A stretch of 64,000 nucleotides of DNA. Source: Canna indica (taxonomy: Eukaryota > Streptophyta > Magnoliopsida > Zingiberales > Cannaceae). This document shows, piece after piece, positions 48,736-60,356 of the stretch (positions within the stretch are counted from its first letter, which is position 1; every line of letters starts with the position of its first letter). A program made the position numbers and the translations under genes. The stretch covers positions 50,735,001-50,799,000 of the forward strand of contig CP136890.1 of the NCBI GenBank assembly GCA_034359265.1, in the 5' to 3' direction. The notes under the pieces are model-generated. The model had not been told where the DNA came from and did not search any database. It worked only from the letters and a program-made list of their open reading frames with translations.

Positions 48736-49190
48736 CGCCCACATGACGAGCGCTGAGAGCAGTGAGCAATTAATCGAGAGAAGAAACCTAGAAAACGAAT
48801 TCTTGGTGGATTCGAAGGTTAGGGTTTGGAGAGCCTCGAAGAGGAAGTGCTCTTTATCGTTCATCTTCGTGCGACGGGGGCGAAAGGTCCATCAGCGGCA
48901 CTACACATGACGAGCGCTGAGAGCAGTGAGCAATTAATCGAGAAAAGATACCTAGAAAACGAATTCTTGGTGGATTCGAAGGTTAGGGTTTGGAGAGCCT
49001 CGAAGAGGAAGTGCTCTTTATCGTTCATCTTCGGGCGACGGGGGCGAAAGGTCCATCAGCGGCACTAAATCCTCGCCCACATGACGAGCGCTGAGAGCAG
49101 TGAGCAATTAATCGAGAGAAGAAACCTAGAAAACGAATTCTTGGTGGATTCGAAGGTTAGGGTTTGGAGAGCCTCGAAGAGGAAGTGGAA
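48701..49190. repeat. Tandem repeat of 164-174 bp, 2.8 copies, over the 5' end of the CAP-H2 fragment
   Basis: CGGGGGCGAA starts copies at 48701, 48875 and 49039. Each runs through GACGAGCGCTGAGAGCAGTG, CGAATTCTTGGTGGATTCG and GAGCCTCGAAGAGGAAGTG. The middle copy lacks ten bases (AATCCTCGCC), which explains the shorter step. On the minus strand this is the 5' leader and first codons of the CAP-H2 copy. Confidence 0.92.
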
Positions 49191-49589
49191 TTGAATAGCG
49201 AGAGGAATTTTGATTTCACGCTCAGGCGGAGGTGATTTAACTTCTTTCGGTTTACGGAAATGATCTCGTCCGTTCAATAGATGTATAATACCATCTGAGG
49301 GCTAACTTGAATACAATATTAAAAATATAGTTTTAACTTTAATTTGACCCTAAAACTTAAAAGTTATACTAAATTTTAAAAAATGAGAGAAATTAAAAAT
49401 AACCGAAAGAATTTGATGAACTTTGGTTGGTTCAACAGAATGAAAGAGATAAAGAATAACAATAATTTATTTTATTAACATTCGAAATAGATTTTAAAAA
49501 TAGTTATTCATTGATAATCACATAGGCCGGTGAAACGGGTACAGAGATTCCATAACACTTTAGATATTACGAAATGTAAACCTGTAAAG

Positions 49590-50550
49590 TAGGGGTGTGT
49601 TGGTGAAATAGCCACACTAGAGGGGGATGAATAGTATGTTAACAATATTTTTCGCCTAATTTCGATTTTAATCGTGTTTAGACTACTTAGGCAAATTGTA
49701 ATTCATCGACTAAATGTGGAAATAATAATAAAATAATTTAAACACAAGCAAGGATATCAATGTTGACATAAAAAATTTATAGTGGTTCGGCCACAATGTC
49801 TACTCCACTACCTAAGCACCGCGCTTAAGATTTCACACTCAAATCCACTAAATTATGAGTACCTTATAATCGAGGACTTTACACCGAAAAGTCCCTACAC
49901 TCACCTCCAAGGCACTTTCACACCCCGAAAGTATCCCGGCTTAGAGGCATCAACAACAACCTAGGAATAAGTTTGGAATGAGTATTTATAACCCCCAAAC
50001 ATCAAGGCTTATCAACGGGCGTTCTTTTGCCCGTTGGCGATGCCCGATCGCTTGCCAATCGATCGTCGGTCGATCGACCGAGCGACCGAATGCACTCTAC
50101 CTATTCTAGGCATCGTTCAATCGACCAATCGGTCGATCAAAATGCCTTCTGCCTATTTTTGCCTTCTGCCGGTCGACCAGTCGGTCGATCGAATCTGGGC
50201 AAGACTAATTTTTTGTGTATTTTCTTGTGCGCTTCATTTTCGAGTTTTGGCCTTCAGCGTACATCAACTTGGAGAGCTTTCCATATGTTCTTTAGACTCG
50301 TCCAAGACGTCTTTGGTGCACACGTCGAACTTCTAGAAATTTCCACGACGAACCTGAACGCGTCAACCAATGTCCTTCCGATTTTTTGATTTCTTCGATA
50401 TTTCTGATCGAGGACATCGTGCGCTAACCGATATGGAACCTAAAAATATTTCTCAATAAAATATTAGTTTCATTTTGTTATCATCAAAATCGAGATTAAG
50501 ACCAAGGTAGAAAATCTTAGGCCAACAATCTCCCCCTTTTTGATGATGAC
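49590..50550. repeat. Plant retroelement-like repeat with CTCCCCCTTTTTGATGATGA signature
   Basis: Near 49594 the text GTGTTGGTGAAATAGCC and then CTAGAGGGGGATGAATAG occurs; near 50528 AATCTCCCCCTTTTTGATGA. These two phrases bracket an abundant plant retroelement-associated repeat known to me, but I cannot assign it to a family. 50027-50210 is dense in CGATCG/CGGTCGAT words, a low-complexity palindromic patch. The long plus-strand frame there is a product of those words. Confidence 0.4.
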
Positions 50551-50603
50551 AAACATCCTTAAAAAAAATATTCAATTAAAGTGCAAAGGATATCAATCAT
50601 GAG

Positions 50604-51212
50604 TAGGGGTGAGCATGGACTGGTTAACCGGTCCATTAGCCAAAAAAATCGGTCCATTAACTTCGGTTTTTAAAAACCATTAACCGTAAACCGGTCCATT
50701 AACTTCGGTTAACCGCTATTTCGGTTTCGGTTTTTTCGGTTCGGTTAACCGATAATTTTCGGTTAACCAATAAATTTTTTAACCTACAAACATAATAATA
50801 TTATGCAAATTATAGAGAAAAATTCAAATAAATATCGAATTCGCATTGAGAAAAAAAAAAGAGTCAAACCACTTGAACGAAGATGATGTTCTACAAAAAC
50901 TAATATTTTTATTTTATTTTTATTTTATTTTTATTTATTTATTTATTTATATTTTTTTAATAATTTTTTATTTTTTTATAATTTTCTGTAATTTTTTTAT
51001 AATTTTTTGTAATTTCTTAAAAAAATATATAATTTATAAATCATTATTTAATATATATAATTATATCTAACCGGTCGGTTAACCGAAACCGGTGGACTTT
51101 TTACCTCTTTGACCGAAACTGAAACCGAAAATCGGTTTTTCAAAAAATAAAAACCGAAATCGTAAAAATCGGTTCGGTTAACCGAAAAACCGGGTTTTTT
51201 TTCTCACCCCTA
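50604..51212. mobile_element. hAT MITE, 609 bp, GGTTAACCG-rich (copy 1)
   Basis: It starts TAGGGGTGAGCA and ends TTCTCACCCCTA. Flanking 8-base words ATCATGAG and ATCATGAT agree at seven of eight positions. Both flanks of the body are packed with CGGTTAACCG, AAACCG and CGGTTT words; the middle is an ATTTT-rich tract. No coding capacity. Confidence 0.8.
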
Positions 51213-51220
51213 ATCATGAT

Positions 51221-52841
51221 ATTTTTTCCTCTATCAACATGCATATCTAAATAATTATACTCTCTCTATCTATATGCATGATCTTCCTATATTCTCTTCC
51301 TGTTTACTTATATTTTTCTCTCCCTTTTGACATCAATCAAAAAAGGCAATAAAATTCAACTATGGTAAAGGTTGAGACTCTAAAAACTATTTTTCATGAA
51401 AAACATGTAGATCTTAACTCAATGGATGAAAACATACATACAAGTGAGACTAATCAATACATGATATCATAGAATGATAAACATAATCTAAAACTAGAAA
51501 TCATGCACTAATTTAAGTATCGATATTACACGTATTGGTCAAAGTATCAAAAATTATTTTAGAAATGATTTTTCTCGAGCCAAAATAAGAACGATACCAA
51601 AAACATGAATCTAACATCATACTTGAAGTCTTATTCGAAGATTTCGACGAAAATCTAAAGTATCGAGAAATGAGCACTTGAAAAGAACGATACTTTATAG
51701 TTTCGAAATTTAATTCCAAACATTCATAACAAATCATATTTACACTCAAGATTTTTGAAATTTTTATGTCATAAACTAAATTTTCTAAGAAAGATGTGGA
51801 TTCAAGAATCAACAAAAAATTATTTTTTTGCATTTTTCTAAAATTCATTGAGTTCTAATGGTATTTTCATAAATAACCGAAATTTTTCAAAAGTTATCAA
51901 ATTTTATTCAAACTTTCATGACACCAATATATGATTATTTAAAACATCTATGTCAAGTTTGAGATGAAAATGATGTATTTACCTAATGTTTCAACTTAGC
52001 ATGATTTCAATAAAAAATAAGCATGTTAACATGAAATTACTAAGTATCAACTTTTATTCTTTACTCATGGTTTTTCAAACATAGACACATAGACACCTAA
52101 CATAAGTAAATTTAAACATGTTTGTGAAGTTTGAGCTCAAAAGAAAATTTCTAATTCACTTTGTTGACTTATGCTAAGTACTAAGAATTTTTCTACGCAT
52201 AAGATTTCAATCATTTTCATGTTATTTCAATCATGAGTATAGAGACATTCTAGTAGCCCTTCATCATCTAGTAGCCAAGATAAATATGAGAGTGACATTC
52301 TCAATCTTTCGAGCCCCGAGCAACAACTACGTAGAGCCAAGTCCAACACCGCCACAAGCACAATTCTCATATTCTCGTGTTGTTAGCAAGAAATAAAAGC
52401 TTCATCATGCATTGCCTTTATATGTTGTGTATCTTCTTTCCAATAGCTAGATTGGTTGCATTGCATTTCTTTGATGTTGAAAAATGATTTTGGACTAACT
52501 TGACTTGATTAAGCTATTATAATACACTTCATTTTGGGCCAACTGTGTTCAACTAGTAGATCTATTTAAGTTAATGGGCTATCGAGCCTTTTTAAATATG
52601 CCGTGATTAATAGGGAGTATGTGGCCAATTTAAAATTTATATTTTTTCGGGCTAATATTGGGTTTTATTGTCTACTAGTTGCTTAAATTGGGTCTTAATT
52701 TTTAGCGATTTAAATTGAGTTGTAAGCTTAGTTGGCCTGTTTGGGCCACTAATGATTTGATTCTAATGCGCTTAGTTGGGGTGTGTTTGGGCCGTTAATA
52801 GGCTCAATTGGGTCGACCACCATGCTTAAATAAAGAGTATT
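51221..52841. other. AT-rich spacer between two hAT MITEs
   Basis: No gene or transposon end is supported in about 1.6 kb. A minus-strand frame of 111 codons (51848-51513) is Ser/Lys/Phe-rich and not recognisable. Confidence 0.35.
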
Positions 52842-52849
52842 TGGACCAG

Positions 52850-53458
52850 TAGGGGTGAGCATCGGTTCGGTTTGGTTAAAAACCGAACCGAAAATTCGGT
52901 TAACCGAACCGAACCAAAGAAAAAAATTTAACCGTTTACCGAACCGAAAAAATTTGGTTCGGTTAACCGAATTTTCGGTTCGGTTCGGTTAATTTGGTTC
53001 GGTTAACCGAAAAGATAAAAAAAAAAAATTCAAAGAATGCATGTGGACTTGAACTCGGCCCAACTAAGAATTAGATTTTAATTTTTACCCCTTCTAACCA
53101 TCTTAGCAAACATTACTATCAATTTATATATAACTAACACCTATTATATATATATCGAATGTTAAATAAATATTATTGCACAACATGGGATTCGAACCCG
53201 GGCGGCGGAAAACTAAACATAACACTTAACCACCAAGACAAATGCCAAGATCTAATATATCTGTTATTATATATATATCCGGTTAATTCGGTAAATTAAC
53301 CGAACCGTCGGTTAATTTATCGAACCGAACCGAAAACCGAACTCAAAAATTTCTTTAACCAAAAACCGAATCGAAATTAATTCGGTTCGGTTAAATCGGT
53401 TTCGGTTCGATCGGTTTCGGTTCGATTTCGGTGAATCGGTGAAGTTTGCTCACCCCTA
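52850..53458. mobile_element. hAT MITE, 609 bp, GGTTCGGTTAACC-rich (copy 2)
   Basis: Perfect 12-bp inverted ends TAGGGGTGAGCA/TGCTCACCCCTA and a perfect 8-bp target duplication TGGACCAG (52842-52849 and 53459-53466). The sub-terminal regions are rich in AACCGAACCGAA words. The core (about 53020-53270) is unlike that of the copy at 50604 and includes tRNA-promoter-like boxes. It has the same total length as the other copy. Confidence 0.88.
53187..53235 (-). promoter_or_regulatory. tRNA-like A and B boxes inside the hAT MITE
   Basis: On the minus strand TGGTGGTTAAGTG (53235-53223) resembles a pol III A box, and GGTTCGAATCCC (53198-53187) is a perfect B box about 24 bases further on. No cloverleaf can be closed around them, so this is a tRNA-derived (SINE-like) promoter relic and not a tRNA gene. 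Confidence 0.5.
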
Positions 53459-53466
53459 TGGACCAG

Positions 53467-54776
53467 TGAGGACAGCCTTATGTGGTAGAGGATCATGGCT
53501 GAATTAGGAATGTCTGTCCATTAATGGGCTTTGATTGACCCGACAATGACTTAGGTGGCACATGTTTGGTCCACCAAAGGGCTTCTTTAATTGGGTCGAC
53601 TATCTACTTTTAGTAGGACAACCGCCGGCTTCATTGAGCTTTAATTTTCTCAATTGTTCTAATGCTTGCTTCATTGTTATTTAATATTATTAACACATAA
53701 CTCTTTGTAACAATTATATATATATAGCCCATATCCAATACTTATTTGTATTATCTAATATTACTTTGGTCAGTGCTTTTGGATATCAATATTTTGAGGT
53801 TCTTATGAAGTAGGAATAAATCTGTTTAATGTAATTGACATGTCATATTTTCATATATTTTATTTTATATATTATTTGGAGTATGCTTTCAAGTTTTTGA
53901 CTGTCTGAATTTCTAATTTAGCTTCTCAGACATTTTTCCTTCTAGGTAATCAACAATAGTATAACTACGTTTCGTTTTTTGTGCGAACAGTGCTATCTTG
54001 GGGAGGATGATATGGCAATCACTCGTGCAATCCTAATGTAAGTTTGCTTAAAATAGATACTCTAGTATACTTCCTATTACTATTTGACACAATTTGTCAT
54101 TTATGTGATGAACTTTAATTAGGTACATGAATTGTTTGCTTGCTTCTAGGCATTTCCATTTACTCTTTTGTTAAGTGGTTTATATATTATCGAAGTCTCC
54201 TTTTCCATTGTTAAATGCTTTATTTAGCTGTTGTGATTTGGTCCACTTAAATAGTTTGTTCTCATGACAACATGTTTTAAATGTCATACCAATTGAATTT
54301 GTCTTGATATGTTCTATGGGATATGAACATTTTATCTTGAACTGCTTTTTAGTACTTCTAACTTTTATTTCATTATTTTTATAGGTATTTATTATAAGAA
54401 AATATTGCACTGTCGGAACAGTTTCGTTGATGTGGTTGTCTTAGTATGACGAGCCCATATATCTTTTATATGATTATTATTATGAAATCTATTGTTATTA
54501 TATAATCCATTGTTTAGATATTTCAAAATACTTAAATAGTTAAACTGTTTAAGTATTTTTCATTGCTGCACATGTATGCATTTCACTAATACTGGTAGTG
54601 TAGAAATTTTAAATGCAAAAGTCTAGGTTGTTTTTAAAAAAAATCTAGAAGAACATAATGATAGTAAAAAGAATGATAATAGTAATTTGCTAAACCTGAA
54701 CAATATACTTAGCTCCGCACGTGGGCAGTAAATGAGTTGATAGATCTCTAATCCTTTTGAGCAGAAACATCTACCA
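53467..54776. other. Intergenic DNA with one exon-like patch
   Basis: Mostly AT-rich and without features. At about 53991-54037 a plus-strand segment between GCGAACAG and a GTAAGT donor reads YLGEDDMAITRAIL in one frame. It may be an isolated exon; I do not recognise it. Confidence 0.25.
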
Positions 54777-55306
54777 TAAGGGCCAGTTTGGTACATTGTA
54801 CTAGCTTGTATAGTACTAGTCTGTATTGATTAACATGTATAGTACTAGTGTTACGCCCCAACTCAGGGTCACGTGATCGGTCAAGGTACGTGTCGGTACC
54901 CCGAAGCCTACCACATGCACTAAACCACTACACCAAAGAAAACACTGCACATCCAGGTATCATAAACAAAAGACAAAGGTGCAAATCTTTATTTAAAAAA
55001 CAAAACAAATGTCAAAACAGTTTTAGTAATTTCAAATTCGAAGGAAACAACTCAAGTTTCAAAGTCTAAAGCAGATACAAGTTTTTTTTTTAAAGACAAA
55101 CTACTCAGTGCATGTCTACAACCCTATCGACACGACTACGACTATGTGACTGCCTGCTACGAGATCTGCGCCAACGCCTGCCCTCCAGTCGCACCATGCC
55201 ACCAAGCCGTACCTCACTGGTCGGGCTCTGCAAAAAAAATAAAACAAGAAATCGTGAGTTCACAAGGAACTCAGTGAGCGGTCCTTCTAAACCTCCACTT
55301 AAATCA

Positions 55307-55427
55307 TGTTAAGGACTTAATTATATATATCATTTCTCTATGTACTTTTATGCAAAAATAAATAATAATATATTGGTAGTAATATGGGGGCTGCCAAAGG
55401 CAGCAAGTGATTTCCCCAAACTTCTCA
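55307..55427 (+). repeat. 5' LTR of copia C
   Basis: 121 bp. It differs from the 3' LTR by a few substitutions (GGACTTAATTAT against GGACCTAATTGT) and a 3-base indel near 55381. Confidence 0.9.
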
Positions 55428-55520
55428 TGGTATCAGAGCCAATTATGTGGTTGATATTGTGCCACCCGCAGATGTCTAGTTCTGCAAAACTCCACGCTCC
55501 AGATGTCCAATCCTGGGCGT

Positions 55521-55657
55521 GAGGGGGAGTGTTAAAGTCCCACATTGGTTAAAAATATTGTCAAGGTAGCCTTTAAATAGTTTAGGCAATCCTCTCATCA
55601 CGAGCTAGCTTTTGGGATGAGTTAGACTCATTAATTTTTTAACATGGTATCAGAGCC
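55521..55657 (+). repeat. Second, unrelated copia LTR with its own PPT and PBS
   Basis: GAGGGGGAG (55521) is followed by a 115-bp LTR, TGTTAAAGTCCCACATTGG to TTTTTTAACA (55530-55644), and by TGGTATCAGAGCC (55645-55657). This LTR begins with a phrase common in plant copia LTRs and is unlike the outer LTRs. Confidence 0.85.
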
Positions 55658-55989
55658 AAAAAATCCCTAAAAAAATTTCTCCTTTTTCTGTCCGATTACT
55701 GTTCATTGCACACTGTTCACCCGACATTGTTCATCCCGCAGTACTGTTTATCATCTGCTCCTGCCATCTCCTGTTCTCTCCATCTAATTCTGAGATCCAA
55801 AGTTGGGAAAGGTTCCTCCCTAGATTTGTGTTCAAATCCAAAGTTGCGGCTTCGAGGAAATCTACGACAAGACTACAAATCAAAGGGTTTATGCTTATCA
55901 CTATGAAAAAAATGAATGGATTTAGAAGGGGACACAGTGGATGCACTCAAAGCTCTCAACCTCAGACACAACTTGTTGTCTCTACCTTT

Positions 55990-57060
55990 GTTCATGGAGG
56001 TACTCCTACCACGTGCCTGGTTTAGCAAGTTTAGCTCCGCTATCACTCAGTTTGGTATGATGAGATGCACCTCCGATCATTCAGTCTTCTTTTGCACCTC
56101 TCCTTTTGGAAAACGAGTGCTCCTCATTGTTTATGTAGATGACATTATTATAATTAACTAGAGATGATACAGATGGGATACAAAAATTGAAGTCTTATTT
56201 ACATCAGCAATTTCAGACCAAGGACTTAGGTGATTTGAAATACTTCCTTGGTATTGAAGTAGCTCGATCAGGGGTAGCAATCTATATTTCTCAAAGGAAG
56301 TATGTACTTGATATGCTATAGGAGGCAGGTATGTTGGGAGCCCGACCAGTTGACACTCCTATGGAGCCAAATATAAAGCTATTAACGAAGCAGGGTGAAT
56401 CCTTGGCTGATCCAGGTCCATATTGTAGATTGATAGGCAAGTTAAACTATCTTACAGTCACGAGACCTGATATCTCTTTCATTGTTAGTGTACTCAGTCA
56501 ATTTCTTGAGTCACCCTGTGAGGGACATTGGGAAGCTGCATTGAGGGTCCTTCGTTGTCTCAAGAAAGCTCTAGAAAAGGGACTCTTGTACTGTGACAGG
56601 GGTCACCTCAGGTGACAGGCTATTCTGATGCAGATTGGGCAGGTTCATCTATTGATCGCCGATCTACTTCAGGATATTATGTGATGCTTAGTGGTAACTT
56701 GATATCATGGAAAAGCAAGAAACAAAGTGTGGTAGCTAGATCTAGTGCTAATGCAGAATACAGGGCTATGGCTCTTGTGACTTGTGAATTAATATGGCTA
56801 AAGCAGTTAATAGGAGAACTCGAAATCATCCATAAAGAACCAATGAAGCTGCTTTGTGATAATCAGGCTGCTTTGCATATTGCCTCTAATCCGGTTTTTC
56901 ATGAAAGAACAAAGCACATAGAAATTGATTGTCACTTTATCAGAGAGAAAGTGCAGTATAAGGAAATAGTCATATTATTTGTAAGTTCAAATGAACAATT
57001 AATTGGCTGATATACTAACTAAATCTTTAAGATGTCATAGAATATTTCATATTTATAACA
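55990..57060 (+). pseudogene. copia C reverse transcriptase (C-terminal part) and RNase H
   Basis: The text runs PRAWFSKFSSAITQFGM, then the intact active-site box YVDD (56132-56143), KDLGDLKYFLGIEVARSG, SQRKYVLDML, and in RNase H GYSDADWAGSSIDRRSTSGY, SRKSKKQ-type WKSKKQSVVARSSANAEYRA and TKHIEIDCHFI. In-frame stops occur after DIIIIN, after LDML and after GHLR, and the frame breaks near 56995 before the usual C-terminus. The N-terminal RT, integrase, protease and gag are deleted, so it could move only with help from another element. Confidence 0.88.
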
Positions 57061-57102
57061 AGTTGGGCTTACATGACATATTTGCTCCAACTTGAGGGGG
57101 AG

Positions 57103-57220
57103 TGTTAAGGACCTAATTGTATATATCATTTCTCTATGTACTTTTATGCAAAAATACATAATAATATATTGGTAGTATGGGGGTTGCCAAAGATAGCAAG
57201 TGATTTTCTCAAACTTCTCA
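57103..57220 (+). repeat. 3' LTR of copia C
   Basis: 118 bp, directly after the polypurine tract at 57094-57102. Confidence 0.9.
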
Positions 57221-59150
57221 AATCCCTGATATGATAACATATAAATATATACACAAGCACATAAATGAGGAGTCTATGCTAGTCATATCATGGTAACCGG
57301 CTAATTGGCCAACCTATGCGAATAAGTAGTCTAGCCATATCGGCTCCTTCAGACTGAGTATCATTCGGCCACTATGGCCTCATCCTGCATGAATGGTTCG
57401 GCTCTGTCCGACCTTCACCGCAATACAGTACTCGGCCGCGGCCTATACAACATACAAGGAATGTCAATCACAATCACTGGGCCCGTCAACTAGGATGGTC
57501 AACTAGTATCGGGATCCCACCGGGTTAGGGATATCTAGCCCCACCCCACTCGGGTCTACCATCAGCGTAGCCCACTTATGAAATATCAGGACCCTCCGCC
57601 ACTCGGGTCTAACACCTAGCGGGCCCGCTGGTGCAATCTCAAGACCCTAACCACCGCTGAGTCGAGTAATATCTATTTCGACTATCGGTATTCCTCAGTA
57701 GACCATCTCAATCACAATACACAATCAGAGTTTCAAAAAACATACTTTCATCTTAATCCTCAGGCATCAACCCGTATCCGACCCCTTCCTCGGGTCTCAC
57801 TAGTCGAATACTAATATTCGCTATCTTTCCCTAGGTGTGAAACCTAATCTATGCATTATATTTCTTAAGTGTAACCACATTTCATAAGCATGAAAATGTC
57901 TAATTTTGGGTTCATCACAACATATATAACTTAATAAATTCATTCTACAACTATCCTCATGAGTAATCACATGATTCCCAAAATAAGGAGATTAAATTTA
58001 GCTTTTAATTACAAAAATTTCAGTAAGAAAATAATTGGTCTAATATGACAAAGATTTAACCATAGTATGGTAAAGAATGAAGAATTTCCATGATTCACAT
58101 TCCATAGTAGATTCTAACCATATAAGTGCATTCACGAACATTTCCTTATCAAGTGTTAATTGCAATGTACCACTATCAACAGTCCATTCATCGAATAAAA
58201 TACTTAACATACTAGGCCGAGATGTTCCCCTCTTACCCGCTCGGCCGAACCCTATAAAAGGTTTATCATACTCGGCCGAGCCTATCAAGGTGAGATTAGG
58301 GCTCTTTCGACCATGAACAAGAACACTTGAGTCACAAGTCTTGCAAGGAATTCGATCCAAGAGGTTTCAACACCTCTAGAAAATTGGGGGAAAATTCGGC
58401 ATGACCTTTCCTTTTTTTCCTTCATTCGGCCGACCCCTAAATTCAAGGAAAACTCCGTGAAACTTCGTCATTCAACAACATATACACAAGATAATCAAAT
58501 CTCGACAAAATTTCGACGAGACGACGAAAATATCACGAGAAATCGACAAAATCTCCAATATCTTGGGTCGGCTACCCGCCTACCCTATGGATCTCGGTTA
58601 GACCACTCACCTTGATCGGATGAAGGAGATGGACTAGATGAGGACGATCCCGATTTCTCCGACGATGACACGAGACCGGCGCCGTCCACAAGCTCCTCTC
58701 CCCTTTTATCTTCCCTCGGGCTGTGTGCGGCTCCCTCTTGCCTTGAGCCGCACGACGGCTTGGGGTGAGAGGGTTTTAATCCCCCCTTTTTTTTGACAAA
58801 AATGCTCTCATGACTTAAGTTCCCTCACTCAACTCAACCCGAGTTCGAATTGAGCACCGACTCGACCCGCGAATCTGATTTCAACTAGACTTGAATCGAT
58901 CTAGCACATAAATCATATAAACATAACTCACGAGTCAAACAAATGGAATTATACCTTCTATTCGCGTTGATTTTCGTGACTCAACCCTGCTATTCCCCAA
59001 TCCCGTGCGCTGCACCAAATAAAATTTTTATATTAGGAAACCTCGGGTATTATAACTAGCCTTTATTGTACTATTATTATACAGTATTTGATGCACACAT
59101 GTACTAGCATGTATAGTACTAATCTGTATGGACTAGTCTCTATTGACTAA

Positions 59151-59313
59151 CTTGTATAATATAATATAATATAATATAATATAATATAATATAATATAAT
59201 ATAGTACAATATAATATAGTATAATATAATACAATATAATATAGTATAATATAATACAATATAATATAATACAATATAATATAATATAATATAATATAAT
59301 ATAATATATTATA
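59151..59313. repeat. (TATAA)n pentanucleotide repeat
   Basis: About 30 units with occasional A-to-G or T-to-C changes. The Tyr-Ile-Leu repeat frames are artefacts. It is part of the Harbinger-like element. Confidence 0.95.
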
Positions 59314-60356
59314 TTGCAAGGAATTCGATCCAAGAGATTTCAACACCTCTAGGAAATTGGGGGAAAATTCGGTATGACCTTTCCCCTTTTTCCTTCATTC
59401 GGCCGACCCCTAAATTCAAGGAAAACTCCGTGAAACTTCGTCATTCAACAACATATACACAAGATAATCAAATCTTGGCAAAATTTCGACGAGACGACGA
59501 AAATATCATGAGAAATCGACAAAATCTCCAATATCTTGGGTCGGCTACCCGCCTACCCTATGGATCTCGGTTAGACCACTCACCTTGATCGGATGAAGGA
59601 GATGGACTAGATGAGGACGATCCCGATTTCTCCGACGATGGCACGAGACCGGCGCCGTCCACAAGCTCCTCTCCCCTTTCATCTTCCCTCGGGCTGCGTG
59701 CGGCTCCCTCTTGCCTTGAGCCGCACGACGGCTTGGGGTGAGAGGGTTTTAGTCCCCCCCCTTTTTTGACAAAAATGCCCTCATGACTTAAGTTCCCTCA
59801 CTCAACTCAACCCGAGTTCGAATTAAGCCCCGACTCGACCCGCGCATCTGATTTCAACCAGACTTGAATCGATCTAGCACATAAATCATTGCTCCTTGCC
59901 CCATTTGTGCCGAAGGTAAGTTGAATCTTTCGTCATGTTGTTTTGAGTACCCCCCCTTAGGTTATTCACACGAGCCTGGATGTTTGGAACATTCATCTGG
60001 GCCGGTTTCCTAGTGCTGGGTGGATACATTGCTGGGCCCATTATGGGCTCCGTTGGCCTTGTTAAAGCAGATTCTGCTGATGAGAATGCTGCTTCTGTTT
60101 TTCTGAATAGGCTCCTTAAGGTTGGGTATTATAAACATAACTCACGAGTCAAATAAACGAAATTATACCTTCTATTCGCGTCGATTTTCGTGACTCAACC
60201 CTGATATTCCCCAATCCTGTGCGCTGCACCAAATAAATTTTTTATATTTGGGTATTATAACTAGCCTGCATTGTACTATTATTATACAGTATTTGATGCA
60301 CACATGTACTAGCATGTATAGTACTAGTCTGTATGGACTAGTCTCTATTGACTAAC
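59314..60356. repeat. Partial tandem duplication of 58341-59150
   Basis: TTGCAAGGAATTCGATCCAA at 58341 recurs at 59314. Similarity runs through the TTGAGCCGCACGACGGCTTG stretch, the CCAAATAAA LTR end and the Harbinger words to GACTAACTTG. The second copy carries an extra 0.24-kb patch at 59890-60131. A few substitutions separate the copies. Confidence 0.9.
59890..60131 (+). pseudogene. Inserted patch resembling spliced exons of an unknown gene
   Basis: It is absent from the first copy, where AAATCAT runs straight into ATAAACATAAC. The patch has a donor-like CGAAG|GTAAGT at 59915/59916 and an acceptor-like CCCTTAG ending at 59960. Joined in phase, the frame gives CRRLFTRAWMFGTFIWAG, then FLVLGGYIAGPIMGSVGLVK and ADENAASVFLNRLLK-type text, with hydrophobic membrane-like stretches. 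A second donor-like AAG|GTTGGG closes it at 60120. The 45-base intron is too short for normal plant splicing, so part may have been lost. I do not recognise the protein. Confidence 0.4.

Larger units (their letters stand above)
55307..57220 (+). mobile_element. Copia retrotransposon C, internally deleted, both LTRs
   Basis: LTRs of 121 and 118 bp (55307-55427 and 57103-57220) begin TGTTAAGGAC and end CAAACTTCTCA. The 5' LTR is followed by the primer-binding site TGGTATCAGAGCC (55428); the 3' LTR is preceded by the polypurine run GAGGGGGAG (57094). Flanks AATCA and AATCC match the empty site CTTAAATCCCAGC in the related repeat near 63680. Only the second half of RT and RNase H remain inside. 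A foreign LTR lies in the leader. Confidence 0.88.
54849..59054. mobile_element. Solo-LTR-like insertion, about 2.3 kb without its own insert
   Basis: It begins TGTTACGCCCCAACTCAGGG and ends CCTCGGGTATTATA. Flanking words ACTAG at 54844-54848 and 59055-59059 are a perfect 5-bp duplication within the Harbinger-like element. The ends resemble plant gypsy-type LTRs that start TGT-ACGCCCC and end GGGTATTACA; the final CA would be altered to TA. No gag or pol belongs to it. A second, partial copy lies at 63422-64000. The middle (57300-57700) is GC-rich with repeated ACTCGGGTCT and CCCGTCAACTAGGATGG words. Confidence 0.65.

Noticed and set aside
50027..50389. A 120-codon plus-strand frame
   Set aside because: It is produced by CGATCG/GGTCGA palindromic words; two frames are open together and neither looks like protein.
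53187..53235. A tRNA gene on the minus strand
   Set aside because: A and B boxes are present, but no acceptor or anticodon stem can be formed around them.
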